NCBI RefSeq assembly: GCF_003573695.1 | Contig: NC_039358.1 | Span: 196,815,192-196,879,191 of the forward strand | From: Papaver somniferum | Lineage: Eukaryota; Streptophyta; Magnoliopsida; Ranunculales; Papaveraceae | DNA length: 64,000 bases | Reading direction: 5' to 3' | Part shown: piece after piece, positions 1 to 10,985 of the stretch | How positions within the stretch are numbered: position 1 is the stretch's first letter | How the letters are laid out: each line of letters opens with the position of its first letter | The notes under the pieces: model-generated | What the model was told of the DNA's origin: nothing | The model's input: the letters and a program-made list of their open reading frames with translations, nothing else | Databases searched by the model: none | Made by a program: the position numbers and the translations under genes

Positions 1-490
1 AAAACACCCTAATACACCTACTACTAGCATATGTAGTAGATGCTCAACTTGAGCTTGGCAACTCCGAAAAAAACATTAAGGAAAATCGCGAATGCTAAAG
101 AAAGCAATACAAAATATTTCCCTTGGGGGTCTCTCTAATATATAGAGAATCCCCTTTGGGCTCTCTCTAAAATATAGAGAAATCCCTTTCCCATGTAGGG
201 GTCCCTCTAAAATATAGAGCAACCCCTTTACCATATAGGGGTCCATCTAGAATATAGAGTAACCCCTTTTTTTTTATATACTTTTACAAAAGAAGTGAAT
301 TTGTTTATATAATTGACAAAGTCAAGTTAAGAAGAGCCCCTCCCCTATGTGGGACTAAAAATCTTATATAGTCTCTTAAAAACAACGAAAGAGTGGAAAC
401 TCCACTATGTGGGACTAATAAGTTTTCATTCACAAAAGAAACACTAAATTAAAATCTTTAAAAAGTATTTTTATTAATCGTTTTTCCAAC
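1..490 (-). repeat. 3' LTR of the Copia element (truncated by window edge)
   Basis: Position 1 aligns with 7472 in the right LTR, and the two copies stay nearly identical to the CA at 489-490. On the minus strand the LTR starts TGTTGG. It holds two 'TAGTCCCACATA' boxes and TATA-like motifs (for example near 365), consistent with an LTR promoter. It differs from the right copy mainly by one extra unit of an internal minisatellite (126-270). Confidence 0.9.
126..270. repeat. LTR-internal minisatellite, about 38-bp unit
   Basis: Four imperfect copies of a unit built around TCTCTAATATATAGAGA (itself palindromic), followed by CCCCTTT and CCATGTAGGGG. The matching stretch in the other LTR (about 7595-7705) has only three copies. 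The two LTRs were identical at insertion, so one unit was gained or lost afterwards. Confidence 0.8.
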
Positions 491-994
491 AATCCCCACA
501 TGAATGAAAACTCAATAAAACGTGAAAAACACAGATAGATCTTGGTAAATCAACAACTCAATCTCACGACCCGAACTGACTGAAAAGACAGACAGATCGT
601 GCATGTTGAATTCATACTAGCCATTTCAACGTCCTCTCCTTCACACAGTAGTGTGTTGATCCCAGGGTCATACTATGGATTGCATAAATCATAATAGTAT
701 AGAGAGCTTTCATCTTTAGTTTCTCACAAGTGAGACTAAAGGTTTCTTTCACCAAAGTGAAAAATCATGAACTAGTGAACCCTTAGTGATCCTTAGGTCC
801 TAAGAACTAGTAATACCAAGACCATAAAAACAACATAAAACTCATTTTCTCAAAATGAATTAAAAATAGATAAAAACGAAAAACAGGAAATACCACTATA
901 GGCAGAGGTGTCCATGAGGTCTTGAACCTTTGCTTAGTGATAGATTACCGGAACTACTTGCTAGACAATGAACACGATGTCTTGAACTGCTAGT

Positions 995-3560
995 TGATGA
1001 GTGCCAAATATTGTATATATTTATCCCTTTTTGTTGGCATTTAACTCATCTTTTGTGCATTAATTCTACATTTTATCCCATATTCTGCATTTTCATTGTT
1101 TTCAAGAATAAATATTTTTATTAATTAATTTTGCATTTTTAGGTAATAAATAAAGTCGGATGACTTGCGGAGCAGAAAAGAGCAGAAAAGTAGTGAAAAG
1201 ACGGAAGAAATTACGCAAGGAAGCCGCAAAGAATGGTGCGCACAAGTCCAAAAAGCTAGGAATGGGCTCAAGAACGAAGAATTGTGCTTAAAGAAGATAT
1301 GGGCTTGGCATACCCAAGGCCCAAAACCCTTACCCAAACCCATTTTCTATATCCATACCCGCCTCCATTCTCAGCCGTTAGATTGGATCCATCTCATAAT
1401 CCAATGGTCGCTTCATTAATGTGCATCAAAATCCGAGGTTCTTGTCAAACACCATAGTGCTTAAATTCCAAGCCTTCAGATTAGATTGCATTTGAATCCT
1501 ACGGTCTCTCCTTTTCCTGCGCATCAAATCCCGATGATTCCGCTCAACACTACAACACCTAACCTAATCTTGCACCGTTAACTTTGATTTATTACACATC
1601 TAACGGTCGCTACATGCTTTGTTCCATCTCACCGTTGGATCTACCTACCAGGTTCGCATCCAGCGGCTTCATCTCGCTGGAAATCAAAAATTGATGAACT
1701 CGCCTCACACCAAAACAACCCTAGGGTATATTAGCAAAAAATTGAAGAAACCCTAATCTTTTCTTCTATCCTCCTTCTCTTTCCTCCCTCACCCGTACCA
1801 CCACCTTCCTGCCGCACCAGTTCCATCACCACCACCTTCTCCATCAACAACTCCACCTTCTCTACCACCAACTCCTCTGTCTCAATCATCATCATCCCCT
1901 ACTCTCTAGCCATCTATTACATCAGCCCATCACGCCCCTTTTCTCGTTGGAACCCTAGGCGTGAAGAGTTGATGAAATAGATGAGGCTATAGATCACAAT
2001 TGGAGGCGGAGAAGGACCGAGAGAGAAGAAAAGAAGCATGGGCTCGGATTGTCCAATCGAATTAGGTAAAATAGAAAACCTAATTTCACTGTTTTTTTGG
2101 ATTTTTGGGAATTTTGGATGAACCCTAATTTAGGGTATAAATACTGGGGTTTGTAGAACGTGTGGGGGGTGTGCTTGGACTAGCCAAGTCTCCAATTAGG
2201 TTTAATTTAAGTTCTAGTTTCTTCAATTTCAAATCAAATTCAAAATTAGGGTTTCAATTTTTAGTTTAATTTTAATTCAATTTCAAGTCCAATTTCTATT
2301 TCAGTTACAATTAAGTTTGTTTTAATGTCAATTTCAATTCCAACAGTTCAATTTAGGTTTTAATTTTGTGTTTAGCAAGTTTAATTTTGATTTAATTTTC
2401 AACTGTTAGTGCAATTAGGTTTATGTTAGTTTAATTTTAATGTTTGGTAATTTCTAGTTCCATGCTTAGGTTAGTTATAATTTCAGTTTCATTGTTTCAA
2501 TTTTTGCCTCAATTTTTGTTTCCTGTTTAGCAATGATTCCTGTTTTGTTAATTTTTGTTCCCTGTTTTGATACATTGTGCATATTTAGTTTAATTTCTAG
2601 TTTCATGTTTAATGTAATGTTAATTGGATATACTGTCATGTTTAGTGTGTGATGTTTAGTGTGTGATGTTTAGTTTCCCAACTGTTGTTTCAATTCACTG
2701 TCAAGAAGTGATGGAATGTTAGGCTAGAAGCCTTAGAGCATTGGATTGATTGAGCAGTGGGGAGAAACTAGTGCTCACTAGTGACTGTGAGCAAGCTGGT
2801 TGTCTTCCCACTCTAGATGAATGCCTAAAGCCATTGCCTTGGCTTTGCTTTTTCTTTTTTTTTTTACTTCATTGTTCTTGCTCACCTTCACCATCTCCAC
2901 TGCCCTTGGCTCATAGCCTTGGTTTACTTCAATACCATTGTTTCACATCATCTTCACTGTCACCATTCATTGTAAATGCCACCTTAGTTTCATAATTGTC
3001 TTTGGCCTTTGTAAATACTCCAGCTGCATTGCTTCCCTACCACTGCTGCTGCTGCTGCTACCTCAACCAGCTTTGCTTCTGCAGCTGTCTGCTTCTACTG
3101 TCCTGCTGCCCAAGGCCCAGCCACAGTTTAGGTTAAGGCTCAAAGCCCAGTTCAGTCTTGGATTACTCTAGAAGCCCAATTCAGTCAACTGTGGGCTTAA
3201 TCCAAAAGCCTAAACTCAAAAGCCCAAGACCAAATCAATTGAGTCCATTCCATTGCACTTCAAAGTCCAAGCCTAGTGCACTTCAAGACCAACTGAGCCC
3301 AAGCTCAGTTCACTTCATTATCAAACAAGCCTATAATCCAAAGGTACCCTAAGCCCAAAGCCCAAAAGGCTTCATAGTTAACCAACAACAAATTAGAGTC
3401 CAAAATAGCTAGAGAACTCCAAACACACCCAGTCTCTGTGGATCGACCCGTACTTGCACGAGCTACAACCGACGACCGTGCACTTGCGGTATTACTGTAG
3501 GCCCATTTTCATTGCGCTTCAATTTTAGACGCTTAATTTCACGCTTCTCCGGGCCCACCA
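995..3560 (+). mobile_element. Nested solo LTR (Tat/Ogre-like LTR retrotransposon)
   Basis: The segment begins TGATGAGTGCC and ends GGGCCCACCA (TG...CA). It is bracketed by a perfect 5-bp target duplication, CTAGT at 990-994 and CTAGT at 3561-3565. It interrupts Copia sequence between the RNase H end and the 3' LTR. No gag or pol is visible in its 2566 bp. A TATA-like GGTATAAATACTGG near 2137 and a long AT-rich stretch of CAATTTCAA-type repeats (about 2200-2620) fit a long LTR left by LTR-LTR recombination. The lineage (Tat/Ogre) is a guess from LTR length and the terminal 'GGATCGACCCGTACTTGC' region. The orientation given follows the TATA motif. Confidence 0.8.
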
Positions 3561-3999
3561 CTAGTGTTTGGTGTAATCCGCGATAATAACCACGCATGAT
3601 ATCTCCAAGGTTGATGCCAAGCTCGTGTCGTTGTGTCCGTTTTGTCCCTGGACTTATCCTGTTTCTCAGAGTGCTCTAGAGAATCAGCTTATATTCTCAT
3701 AGGAAGCGACCCACTTCCCCATTCAGATAGGTGAATTACATCAAGAGTGTTTACTTCTACACCACACTTCAATCTTAAATTGAAACTATAGAACTCATTA
3801 AGACTTATTAAAAAGTCATCCTCCACATGCTATCACACTATCACGTCTACACCATAGGGAAGGGACAGAGAATGAAAATATCTGATAGTGTTTACCTTTA
3901 CCCACCACAAATTAGTTTCTCATTCGAAACCTTGATCATGGGATCTCCAGTCAGCAAGGTTGAGTATCCTTCATGGTAAGTTTAATATATGAGCTTAAG

Positions 4000-4571
4000 C
4001 CCCAACCCCCTCGATGCATTTTTTACGATCTCTTTGTACAAACCTTTCGTCAAAGGTTGCGCGAAATTCTCCTTGGACTTTAGCCAATCAATGGAAATAA
4101 CGCCGATTGAGATTAGTTATTACTTAGCTTTAACTATTATAGCTTGGCTAACACAATGTATAGATATAGCTGGCACGTGCCTATGCCAGAGAGGAATGTC
4201 TTCTAGAAAGCATATTAGGCACTCGGCCCTCTCTCGTGCTTTATCTAACGCAATACTCTCAGATTCCATAATGAATTGAGCAATATATGTTTGTATGAAA
4301 AACTTCCAGAAACAAACCCTCTTGCTAGAGTGAAAACATATCCACTGGTAGACTTAGACTCCTCTGAGTCAACTATCCAGTTTGCATCACAAAGTCCCTC
4401 AAGGACAACAAGATACCTTTCATAAATAAAACAAAAGGTAATAGAGTATCTTAGGTACCATAATACTCTATTAAGCGCATCCCAATGCTCTTGTTCTGGA
4501 CTACAAGTATATATACTTAACTTACTCACAATATCGGCAATGTCTGGACTCTTACAGTTCATTAAATTCAT
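4000..4571 (-). pseudogene. Copia pol: RNase H domain and C-terminus, broken
   Basis: Minus-strand translation shows the Copia RNase H signature: a 'SPEQEHWDALNRVLWYLR' block, then 'GLCDANW' and 'KSTSGYVF' motifs (4245-4571). Further downstream (about 4010-4110) is the conserved pol tail with 'KSKENFAQPLTKGL'. In Copia elements this part degrades the RNA of the RNA-DNA hybrid during reverse transcription. Frameshifts separate the blocks, so no full domain can be made. Confidence 0.85.
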
Positions 4572-4849
4572 CAGACATCCTATAACTCTTGAGTATTCAA
4601 GTTAAGATATTCCATTACTCTTATTTTTCTCGAATCTACAAGAAGAATCGTACGGAGTAAGGCATGCTTACAATCAGACTGATTGTATCTCATAAGCACA
4701 AATTCAACACAATGAGAATGAATAAGACTATAAATGTTAGATTATCTTCTATCCTCATCCTTATGATTACATCAATAAGGTCTAAGTCTTTCAAGTCAAC
4801 GTTATCATTCAGCGTATGTTTTAGTGGAATTAATTATATCTACGTTTAT

Positions 4850-5293
4850 ATCAAGTATAAGCATATCATCAATATACAAGCATACAATCACATATGCATC
4901 CTTAACAAGTTACTTGCAAATATACTTGTCAGATTCATTACCTTAAATCCACTACTCATTATCACATGATCAAATTATCATGTCACTGTTTACGTACTTA
5001 TTTGAAAACAATACAAAGATTTGTTCAACTTCCAATCTTTGTCTTCACAACCTTTCACTACAAAGTCCTCAGTTTGGTCTATGTAAATTTCTTTATCTAA
5101 TTCACGGCTTTATAAAATTTGTATTAACATCCATCTGATGTATCTCTAAGTTGTTTATGGCAGTAATAACAATTAGCATCTCAACGGAAGTAATTCTTGT
5201 CACATGCGAATTAGAATCAACGAAATGTACACCTACTTTTAGTTTATATCCTTTAGATATCAACCTAGCCTCATAATTTTTCCACAGTTCCAT
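4850..5293 (-). pseudogene. Copia pol: reverse transcriptase fragments
   Basis: The minus strand encodes the start of the Copia reverse transcriptase ('ARLISKGYK', 'VTRITSVEMLI', 'LEIHQMDV' at 5102-5293). In another frame it encodes the catalytic YIDDM box at 4862-4876. The two Asp residues of YIDDM bind the catalytic metal ions. The pieces lie in different frames with stops between, so the enzyme is dead. Order relative to integrase (higher coordinates) confirms the Copia type. Confidence 0.85.
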
Positions 5294-5546
5294 CTATCTT
5301 ACATTTCCTCTTAAAGACTCATTTACATCCTATGGTCTTACTTCCCGGAGGTAAACTAGCATGATCCCAAGTCTGCTTCAGACGGACTGTCCATTTCACT
5401 AAATGAACCTTCTTAACAGAGTGGGGTTTCGGTAAATGTTATGGACGAAGCTGTATTTTTGGGTCCTCTATTTTAGGTTTAGGGATGGCAATCTTAGCCA
5501 AACACCCCCACACTTTTAAGTAAGCATAATAAGGTTGTCTACCTTT

Positions 5547-6040
5547 TCACAGTTCATATGGAGTTTTATCTGATCCTTTAAAAGGTACTTTGTTCAGGAT
5601 ATAGCAGGCTAAGAGGACAGCTTCCCCCCACAAGTTCGAAGGTAATCCTGAACTAATTAACATGGCATTCATCATCTCCTTAAGGGTACGGTTCTTACGT
5701 TCAGCTACACCACTCGACTGAGGTGAATAAGGAGGGGTAACTTCGTGTATTATGCCATGTTTTACACAGAAATCTCCTTTCGGAATTTTATACTCACCAC
5801 CACGGTCAGACCTAATGGTTTTAATGGTAGTATTCATTTGGTTTTCAACTTCAATTTTATACATCTTAAAGGTTTTAAGGCATCATCCTTACCTCTAAGC
5901 AAATATATATGACAATACCTAGTACAGTCGTCTATAAAAGTAATAAACCATTTCTTACCACCTCTAGTTTGAACCGGATTCATGTCAACTAGGTCCGAGT
6001 GAATTAATTCCAAGGGTTTAGAATTTATATGAACCTTTTG
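5547..6040 (-). pseudogene. Copia pol: integrase core, broken
   Basis: Residues read from the minus strand include 'SDRGGEY' (second catalytic Asp region) and 'PYSPQSSGVAERKNRT' (Glu of the DDE triad), in an open piece at 5547-5864. Just upstream in another frame (5865-6040) is the first-Asp region with an 'FITFIDDCTRY' motif and 'HSDLVDMNP'. All three catalytic acids can be recognised, but a frameshift near 5865 splits the domain. Integrase inserts the cDNA copy into the host chromosome. Confidence 0.88.
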
Positions 6041-6639
6041 GTAAAAGGTTTTTTTATCATATTTTGATTCTACGCGAATTTAACTTTTATCAAATTAAAT
6101 TTGGGTACGTAACCTATGATATCCAGTTTATGCATTGACTTATAATTTACATGTCAAAGTCACACAAAAGAAAGCACAAGAATCAACTATGTTAATTTTA
6201 TCAGATTTTCCTTTAAGCTTATAAATACCCTAAGTCTTATAACCGTAGCCTAAAAAATCACTGCCCTTAGTTACAACAAGTTTTCTAAATTCACTTAATA
6301 TCTTCAATCTTTTACCATCTACAACATAAAAAGATACAAGATTCTTGCATATGCCCGGAACATGAAAACTTCATTCAATGTGAGAATATTACAGATATGA
6401 GCTTCTGCTCGACCTTTTCCTTTTATGCAACTTCTGTTGCAGATGAGTTACTCATATAGAGTTTCTCGACATCCCCTATCCTCTAATAGGAGGTGAACAG
6501 GTCTCTGTTTCAGCAAACATGCTTAGTGTCTCCAAAGTCCACCCATCAATATCTCTCACATTGGTTATTAAAATAACTTCCGACATCATGCCACTGAACT
6601 CATTCTAGTTTGTTTCAACTAAATTAGCATTAACTTACT

Positions 6640-6926
6640 ACTTATTAAGGTTTTTACGTTGTCTACAATTTACTGCCATATGGCTAGGAATTTACAAACA
6701 TAAAAATCACCCTTGATTAAAGTAATGCTAGATTCAGGTTTACGAAACATACCTTTATTATGAAGACCACGCTTAGTGTTGCGTTCGATGTTCTCACTTT
6801 TGCCATCTTTGGAAGATTTGTTTCCAACCACATGCGGCTATTAGACATGTACCTCGGAGATGACACCTTTAGATATACAAATTTCGCCTGAATCAGCGCT
6901 TCAAAAAACTCATGGTTACCCCACAA
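6640..6926 (-). pseudogene. Copia gag remnant with CCHC zinc knuckle
   Basis: Around 6655-6705 the minus strand carries two halves of a retroviral-type zinc knuckle in different frames: 'YVCKF' and then 'HMAVNCRQRK', so one base is missing or added between them. The first Cys of the motif appears replaced by Phe. The knuckle binds element RNA in the Gag shell. An open but unremarkable stretch at 6717-6926 lies just downstream. The N-terminal part of gag (about 6927-7232) is not recognisable. Confidence 0.6.
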
Positions 6927-7232
6927 AAATTAATTTAGTTAACAACAAATTTCTGCTTGTCAGAATTTTTCAGAAACGTTTTTTTGTTTTGTAAAATATC
7001 AAAAAAATATTTTTACAACTCCAAAAATTCTGAAATTTTACGCGGGTAATTATCAGGATGTCTACTACGTTGTGTCAAAAGAGGTCATCGAAATTCCTTC
7101 TATGTTGAGAGATAAACTCGAAACTCTACAGCTGACCAAAAATTCGTTTTTTGTTTTTCACTCCACAATTAACATCCATGATTCACAAGACCAACCATTT
7201 TCGATTATTACAAATAACTAATGTCTTAAAAT

Positions 7233-7926
7233 TGTTGGGTGCAATAATCAAAAACAAAGAAAAATCAAATAAGCAAAAAGTTATTGATACTTAGCTCCTT
7301 TATAGTGGAAGTGCGAAATGAACAAGCACCCCATATCTCCGCAACAGTAACAAGTCAAAACTTTGGAAAACAGAGTGAGTCGCGTGTTCAACACGCTGTC
7401 CTTAAGACATTAGCACCCGGCTACACTCAAGAGTGATGTTATATCCCTCACAGGACGGATATCTCCAGGATAAAACACCCTAATACACCTACTACTAGCA
7501 TATGTAGTAGATGCTCAACTTGGGCTTGGCAACTCCGAAAAAAACATTAAGGAAAATCGCGAATGCTAAAGAAAGCAATACAAAATATTTCCCTTGGGGG
7601 TCTCTCTAATATATAGAGAATCCCCTTTCCCATGTAGGGGCCCTCTAAAATATAGAGCAACCCCTTTACCATACAGGTGTCCCTCTAGAATATAGAGCAA
7701 CCCCTTTTTTTTATATACTTTTACAAAAGAAGTGAATTTGTTTATATAATTGACAAACTCAAGTTAAGAAGAACTCCTCCCCTATGTGGGACTAAAAATC
7801 TTATATAGTCTCTTAAAAACAACTAAAGAGTGGAAATTCCACTATATGGGACTAATAAATTTTCATTCACAAAAGAAACACTAAATTAAAAATTTTAAAA
7901 AGTATTTTTATTAATCGTTTTTCCAA
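7233..7926 (-). repeat. 5' LTR of the Copia element
   Basis: Runs from TGTTGGGTGC (7233) to the TTTTTCCAAC at 7926, 694 bp, with 7472-7926 matching 1-490. On the minus strand it holds TATATAAG-type TATA motifs and two copies of a 'TAGTCCCACATA' box. The terminal dinucleotide is CG rather than CA here, probably a point change. Confidence 0.85.
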
Positions 7927-8732
7927 CGATTACTTCAATAAATTCCTTTCTTATTAAAAAAAAACAATGTGTTTTGACGAGTGTGAGCACGTTATTTAGA
8001 ACCAAATGAGTGTTTTCAAACTCCAAACCAAATGGATCAGCAATAGAATCTGTATTTCCTTGGTGGGTTTAAGAAGGTGGGCATGTAATTAAATTATTAA
8101 TCCTACGAAATAAACAAGTAACGTTTCAGCATATTGAACCTCATGAACAAAAGTATACTCAAACCAAAATAGTTGTACTGGATATAGGGTTTAGATAATA
8201 ATGGGTTGAGAAGAACGAAACGAATGAAAGAGTTAGAGGCGGAAATTGGGAGAGGGAGCTCGTTTAGACCACCAGTAGAGATGCGTAGTTATTAATGAGA
8301 AATGAGAAAAAAAAAGCTGTAGATTCAGCTTAACCATGGGTTAGCATGAGCTCATAAAATGCCAACTGTTTGGCTTAGGTGCTAACCCTACACTCTCAAT
8401 GTCCAAATTACCCTTCCAAAAATACAAAACACAAACCTTAAAACCCTAAATGGAACCATACAGTTTCACATGAGATCTTTTTGTCACAGAGAAGATTAAA
8501 TTGTGAAACAAATCGCTGAAAAATGACAACAGGAAACAAAAAGAAGAAGCTCATCGATTCACCATCCAGGCATGATATGATAAAAAAAAAAAAATTATGT
8601 AGGTTGTTTGTAAATATTCTAGCTAGGGTTCTTCTTGCTTTATTATGTGTTTCAAAATCATGATCCATTAGCTATATTTTTAACTTCAAACCTTCTTGAT
8701 TACTTCTTAGAAATAACAACAAAAGCAAAAAC
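7927..8732. other. Intergenic; upstream region of F-box copy 1
   Basis: No gene seen. From about 8388 to 8738 the sequence is paralogous to 17000-17141 plus 25207-25349, the upstream region of the second F-box copy. The point corresponding to about 8525 ('AAATGACAACA') is the intact version of the site where the CACTA element inserted in the other copy. Confidence 0.75.
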
Positions 8733-10381
8733 ATCGATGTGGGAGAGGATCGGATCAGTGAATTGCCCGACTCCGTAATTCAATATATACTCTCTTTTCT
8801 TCCAACCAAACTTGCTGTTTCAACTACTATTTTATCAAAAAGATGGAACAATCTCTGGAAATGTATTCCCGTTCTTGATTTTCGTGAATGGCGAACTATT
8901 ACTCCAGAAACAGATATTTTCGATCAATTATCCAAGGTGATCAATAGGTTTATGGATTTTGTGGACAGGACATTGTTATCTAATAACGTGTCAACAATAC
9001 AGAAATTCTGTCTCAACATGGATTCAATTCACTTTGATGCAAACCGAGTAAGGCAATGGATTACTGCTTTAAAAACGCGTAAAGTTGAAGAGATTATTCT
9101 CGGGAAATGGACGAGACACCAACTGGTTCCACCTGAACTTTTCAGTTGTGAATCACTAACGGTGTTGGATGTTAATTTTGTATGTGGGCCGCAAGTTTTT
9201 GATTTCCCACAAAAAAATTTTTATAAGAAGAGAAGATGTATTAAGAGAAAAGGAAGTACAATGAAGATCTACCAGCGGTAGAAAAACAGAAAGTAAAAAC
9301 AACTAAATTACATGAAGAGAGCATCCCAGTTATTAAAAATGGTGCTAGAGAAATTCTGGATACGTTGTCCCGAAGCACTCGCCCAAGCAAGGATCAATGA
9401 CTTTGCTTCTATACAAAGATCGGAGTCTGTCTTGAAGTTGTAGTTCATCTCAAAGATGCGCCTGTTACGTTCTGACCAAATGGTATAGATTACTGCTGCT
9501 GGAATTAGATCCCTGAGAAATTTTCCTGCAGTGGTGAAATGAACTTGGTTCCAGCCTAGAACAAGCATCTGCATATTTCTTGGAATTGCCCAAGACCAAC
9601 CCTCTTTTGGTAACACCGAAGACCAAACCCTATGAGCTATCTTACAATGCAGGAAGATGTGTTCCTGGGATTCAGTGTCGTCGCCGCATAGAACACAGGA
9701 GTTATAAATATCAATGCCTTTTATCTGCATCACATCCAGGGTGTTTAGCTTGTCATGGATTAAACACCACACTAGGAAATTGCTCTTAGGAGGTATAGAA
9801 CTATTCCATACAAAATTGTGTGGGAAATCAGGGATGCCAAAGTCAGAGGTGAGATTAGAATAAAGAGATTTTACTGTGAAAATACCAGAGTTGTTTAACG
9901 TTCAACGCCTTGTATCTGGAAGTTCATCAAGAGCTGGTGGGTTACTTCCAATCAGCACCAACAATCGATTTCTTTACCAAGGCTTTAGGTGCTTCGGCTT
10001 TCGGGTGTTGCATTTAAGGACACGGAGTCGACGAAGCAAGTCTTTTTCTAGCTTTCCTATCCTTGAAGAATTGGTTCTGTGCAAATGTAGTGCGAAAGAA
10101 TTAGATGTCGTATCTTTTTCAGCCCCCCACCTCAAGCACTTCACCTTAGAAAATTCTTCACGAAATCTTAAAGTAGAGATTGATGCACCAAATCTGGTGT
10201 CCATCAAATTTAGTGGCTGCCTACTAGAACACCTTCCTGTGGGTAGATTTCCGTCAATGGTAGAAGCAGATTTTCTCTACTCATCTGGTGATCACCAAAC
10301 CACAACACTGGATTCTTTATCTAAGTTCGTAAGAATGTATTCTAATATAAAGCTCCTAAAAGCGACGTATGACTACTTACA
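8733..10381 (+). pseudogene. F-box / LRR protein pseudogene, copy 1 (LINE-disrupted)
   Basis: The reading frame from 8739 shows an N-terminal F-box ('GEDRISELPDSVIQYILSFL', then 'STTILSKRWNNLW'), followed by the leucine-rich part of plant F-box/FBD/LRR proteins ('PPELFSCESLTVLDV'). The F-box would bind SKP1 in an SCF ubiquitin ligase and the repeats would choose the substrate. The start codon is lost: the paralogue at 25350 reads ATGGATGCGGGAGAGGAT, whereas here it is ATCGATGTGGGAGAGGAT (8733-8750). A LINE fragment interrupts the gene (about 9218-9970). After it the LRR frame resumes at about 9975 ('SFSSFPILEELVLCKCSAKE', then 'SFSAPHLKHFTLE') and runs to a splice-donor-like CAG/GTATGG at 10380-10381. 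No later exon with an FBD domain was found. It is not functional as it stands. Confidence 0.85.
9218..9970 (-). mobile_element. LINE (L1-type) 3' fragment with zf-RVT domain
   Basis: On the minus strand the sequence encodes the C-terminal zinc-binding domain that follows reverse transcriptase in plant LINEs (zf-RVT). An 'SGIFTVKSLYS' block lies near 9880, then 'IPPKSNFLVWCLIHDKLNTLD', then a Cys/His cluster 'CVLCGDD...HIFLHC' and 'WSERNRRIF' (9308-9880). A TGA replaces an expected Trp codon near 9905. The 3' UTR ends in a short A-tract (T-tract at 9218-9222 on the plus strand). The 5' part of the element is missing, as is usual for LINE insertions. I could not identify a convincing target-site duplication. 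Confidence 0.8.
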
Positions 10382-10980
10382 GGTATGGTGGCTTACTTTA
10401 TGTCACATATCTTTGCTATAGCTCCGTCTAACAATGTTTACACCTGGTATGCCTTTTTTATTAGATTTTTGTCATTAAAGGTTTTCCCTCAACAAGATTT
10501 TTGGTCGAGGAATGTCAATCATACGCGTGTTGTTGTTTTCTTTTCCTTAATAAATCATTATTTATCGATAAAAAAAAATACAGTCAAGCACCAAAAGACC
10601 CATAATTTTTTAAATTTTCAGGGCAAAGTTTAGATATCCATGGCTTCCGTAATCCCTGGACTTAAAAAAATGTCTAGTACAGGTACGTCATAACATTCTT
10701 TTATATGCTTTTATTTCAATAGGCGAAACTTGAAAAACGAAAAGACCCATTTATGTGGAACGGAGGGAGTAAGGTTTAGATAGACGAGCAATGTAGAAAC
10801 GATTAAAATTGGCTGACGAGTGACGGGGGAGTACAAAAATTCTGATATTCGTAATACATATGCTGACATTTTTTATATAATTACTTCCAGCACTTCCTTT
10901 TTCTTCTCACTGTCATTAACATATAATAGCACCCCATTGTAGAGTTAAACTTGTACACATTCGATTTTAATGGTACAAGG
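10382..10980. other. Intergenic, with a Stowaway-like MITE end
   Basis: No gene seen. At about 10750-10772 the sequence 'GGAACGGAGGGAGTA' matches the well known inverted end of plant Stowaway (Tc1/mariner) MITEs. A partner end was not clear, so it may be a fragment. The last 60 bases are the 3' flank of the xylanase gene. Confidence 0.5.
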
Positions 10981-10985
10981 ATTTA

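Larger units (their letters stand above)
1..7926 (-). mobile_element. Ty1/Copia LTR retrotransposon, decayed
   Basis: An element in minus orientation, cut by the left edge of the window. Two near-identical direct repeats are its LTRs: 1-490 (3' LTR, partial) and 7233-7926 (5' LTR). Between them the minus strand shows, in Copia order, a Gag zinc knuckle (about 6650), integrase (5547-6040), reverse transcriptase (4850-5293) and RNase H (4000-4571). Integrase before reverse transcriptase is diagnostic of Copia rather than Gypsy. A purine tract ending in GGGGAT abuts the 3' LTR start (TGTTGG, minus strand, at 490), as expected of a polypurine tract. The coding parts are split by stops and frameshifts, so the copy is dead. 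I saw no standard initiator-Met primer site next to the 5' LTR. The outer target-site duplication cannot be tested because the far end of the left LTR lies outside the window. Confidence 0.9.

Noticed and set aside
1125..1419. Overlapping open frames of 72 and 84 codons on both strands
   Set aside because: They lie inside the nested solo LTR, lack homology and overlap each other antisense; chance frames.
2750..3352. Chain of three short plus-strand frames
   Set aside because: Low-complexity Leu/Ser/Pro-rich translation of the long LTR; no conserved motif.
9580..9789. 69-codon plus-strand frame
   Set aside because: It is antisense to the LINE zf-RVT domain, which explains the sequence.
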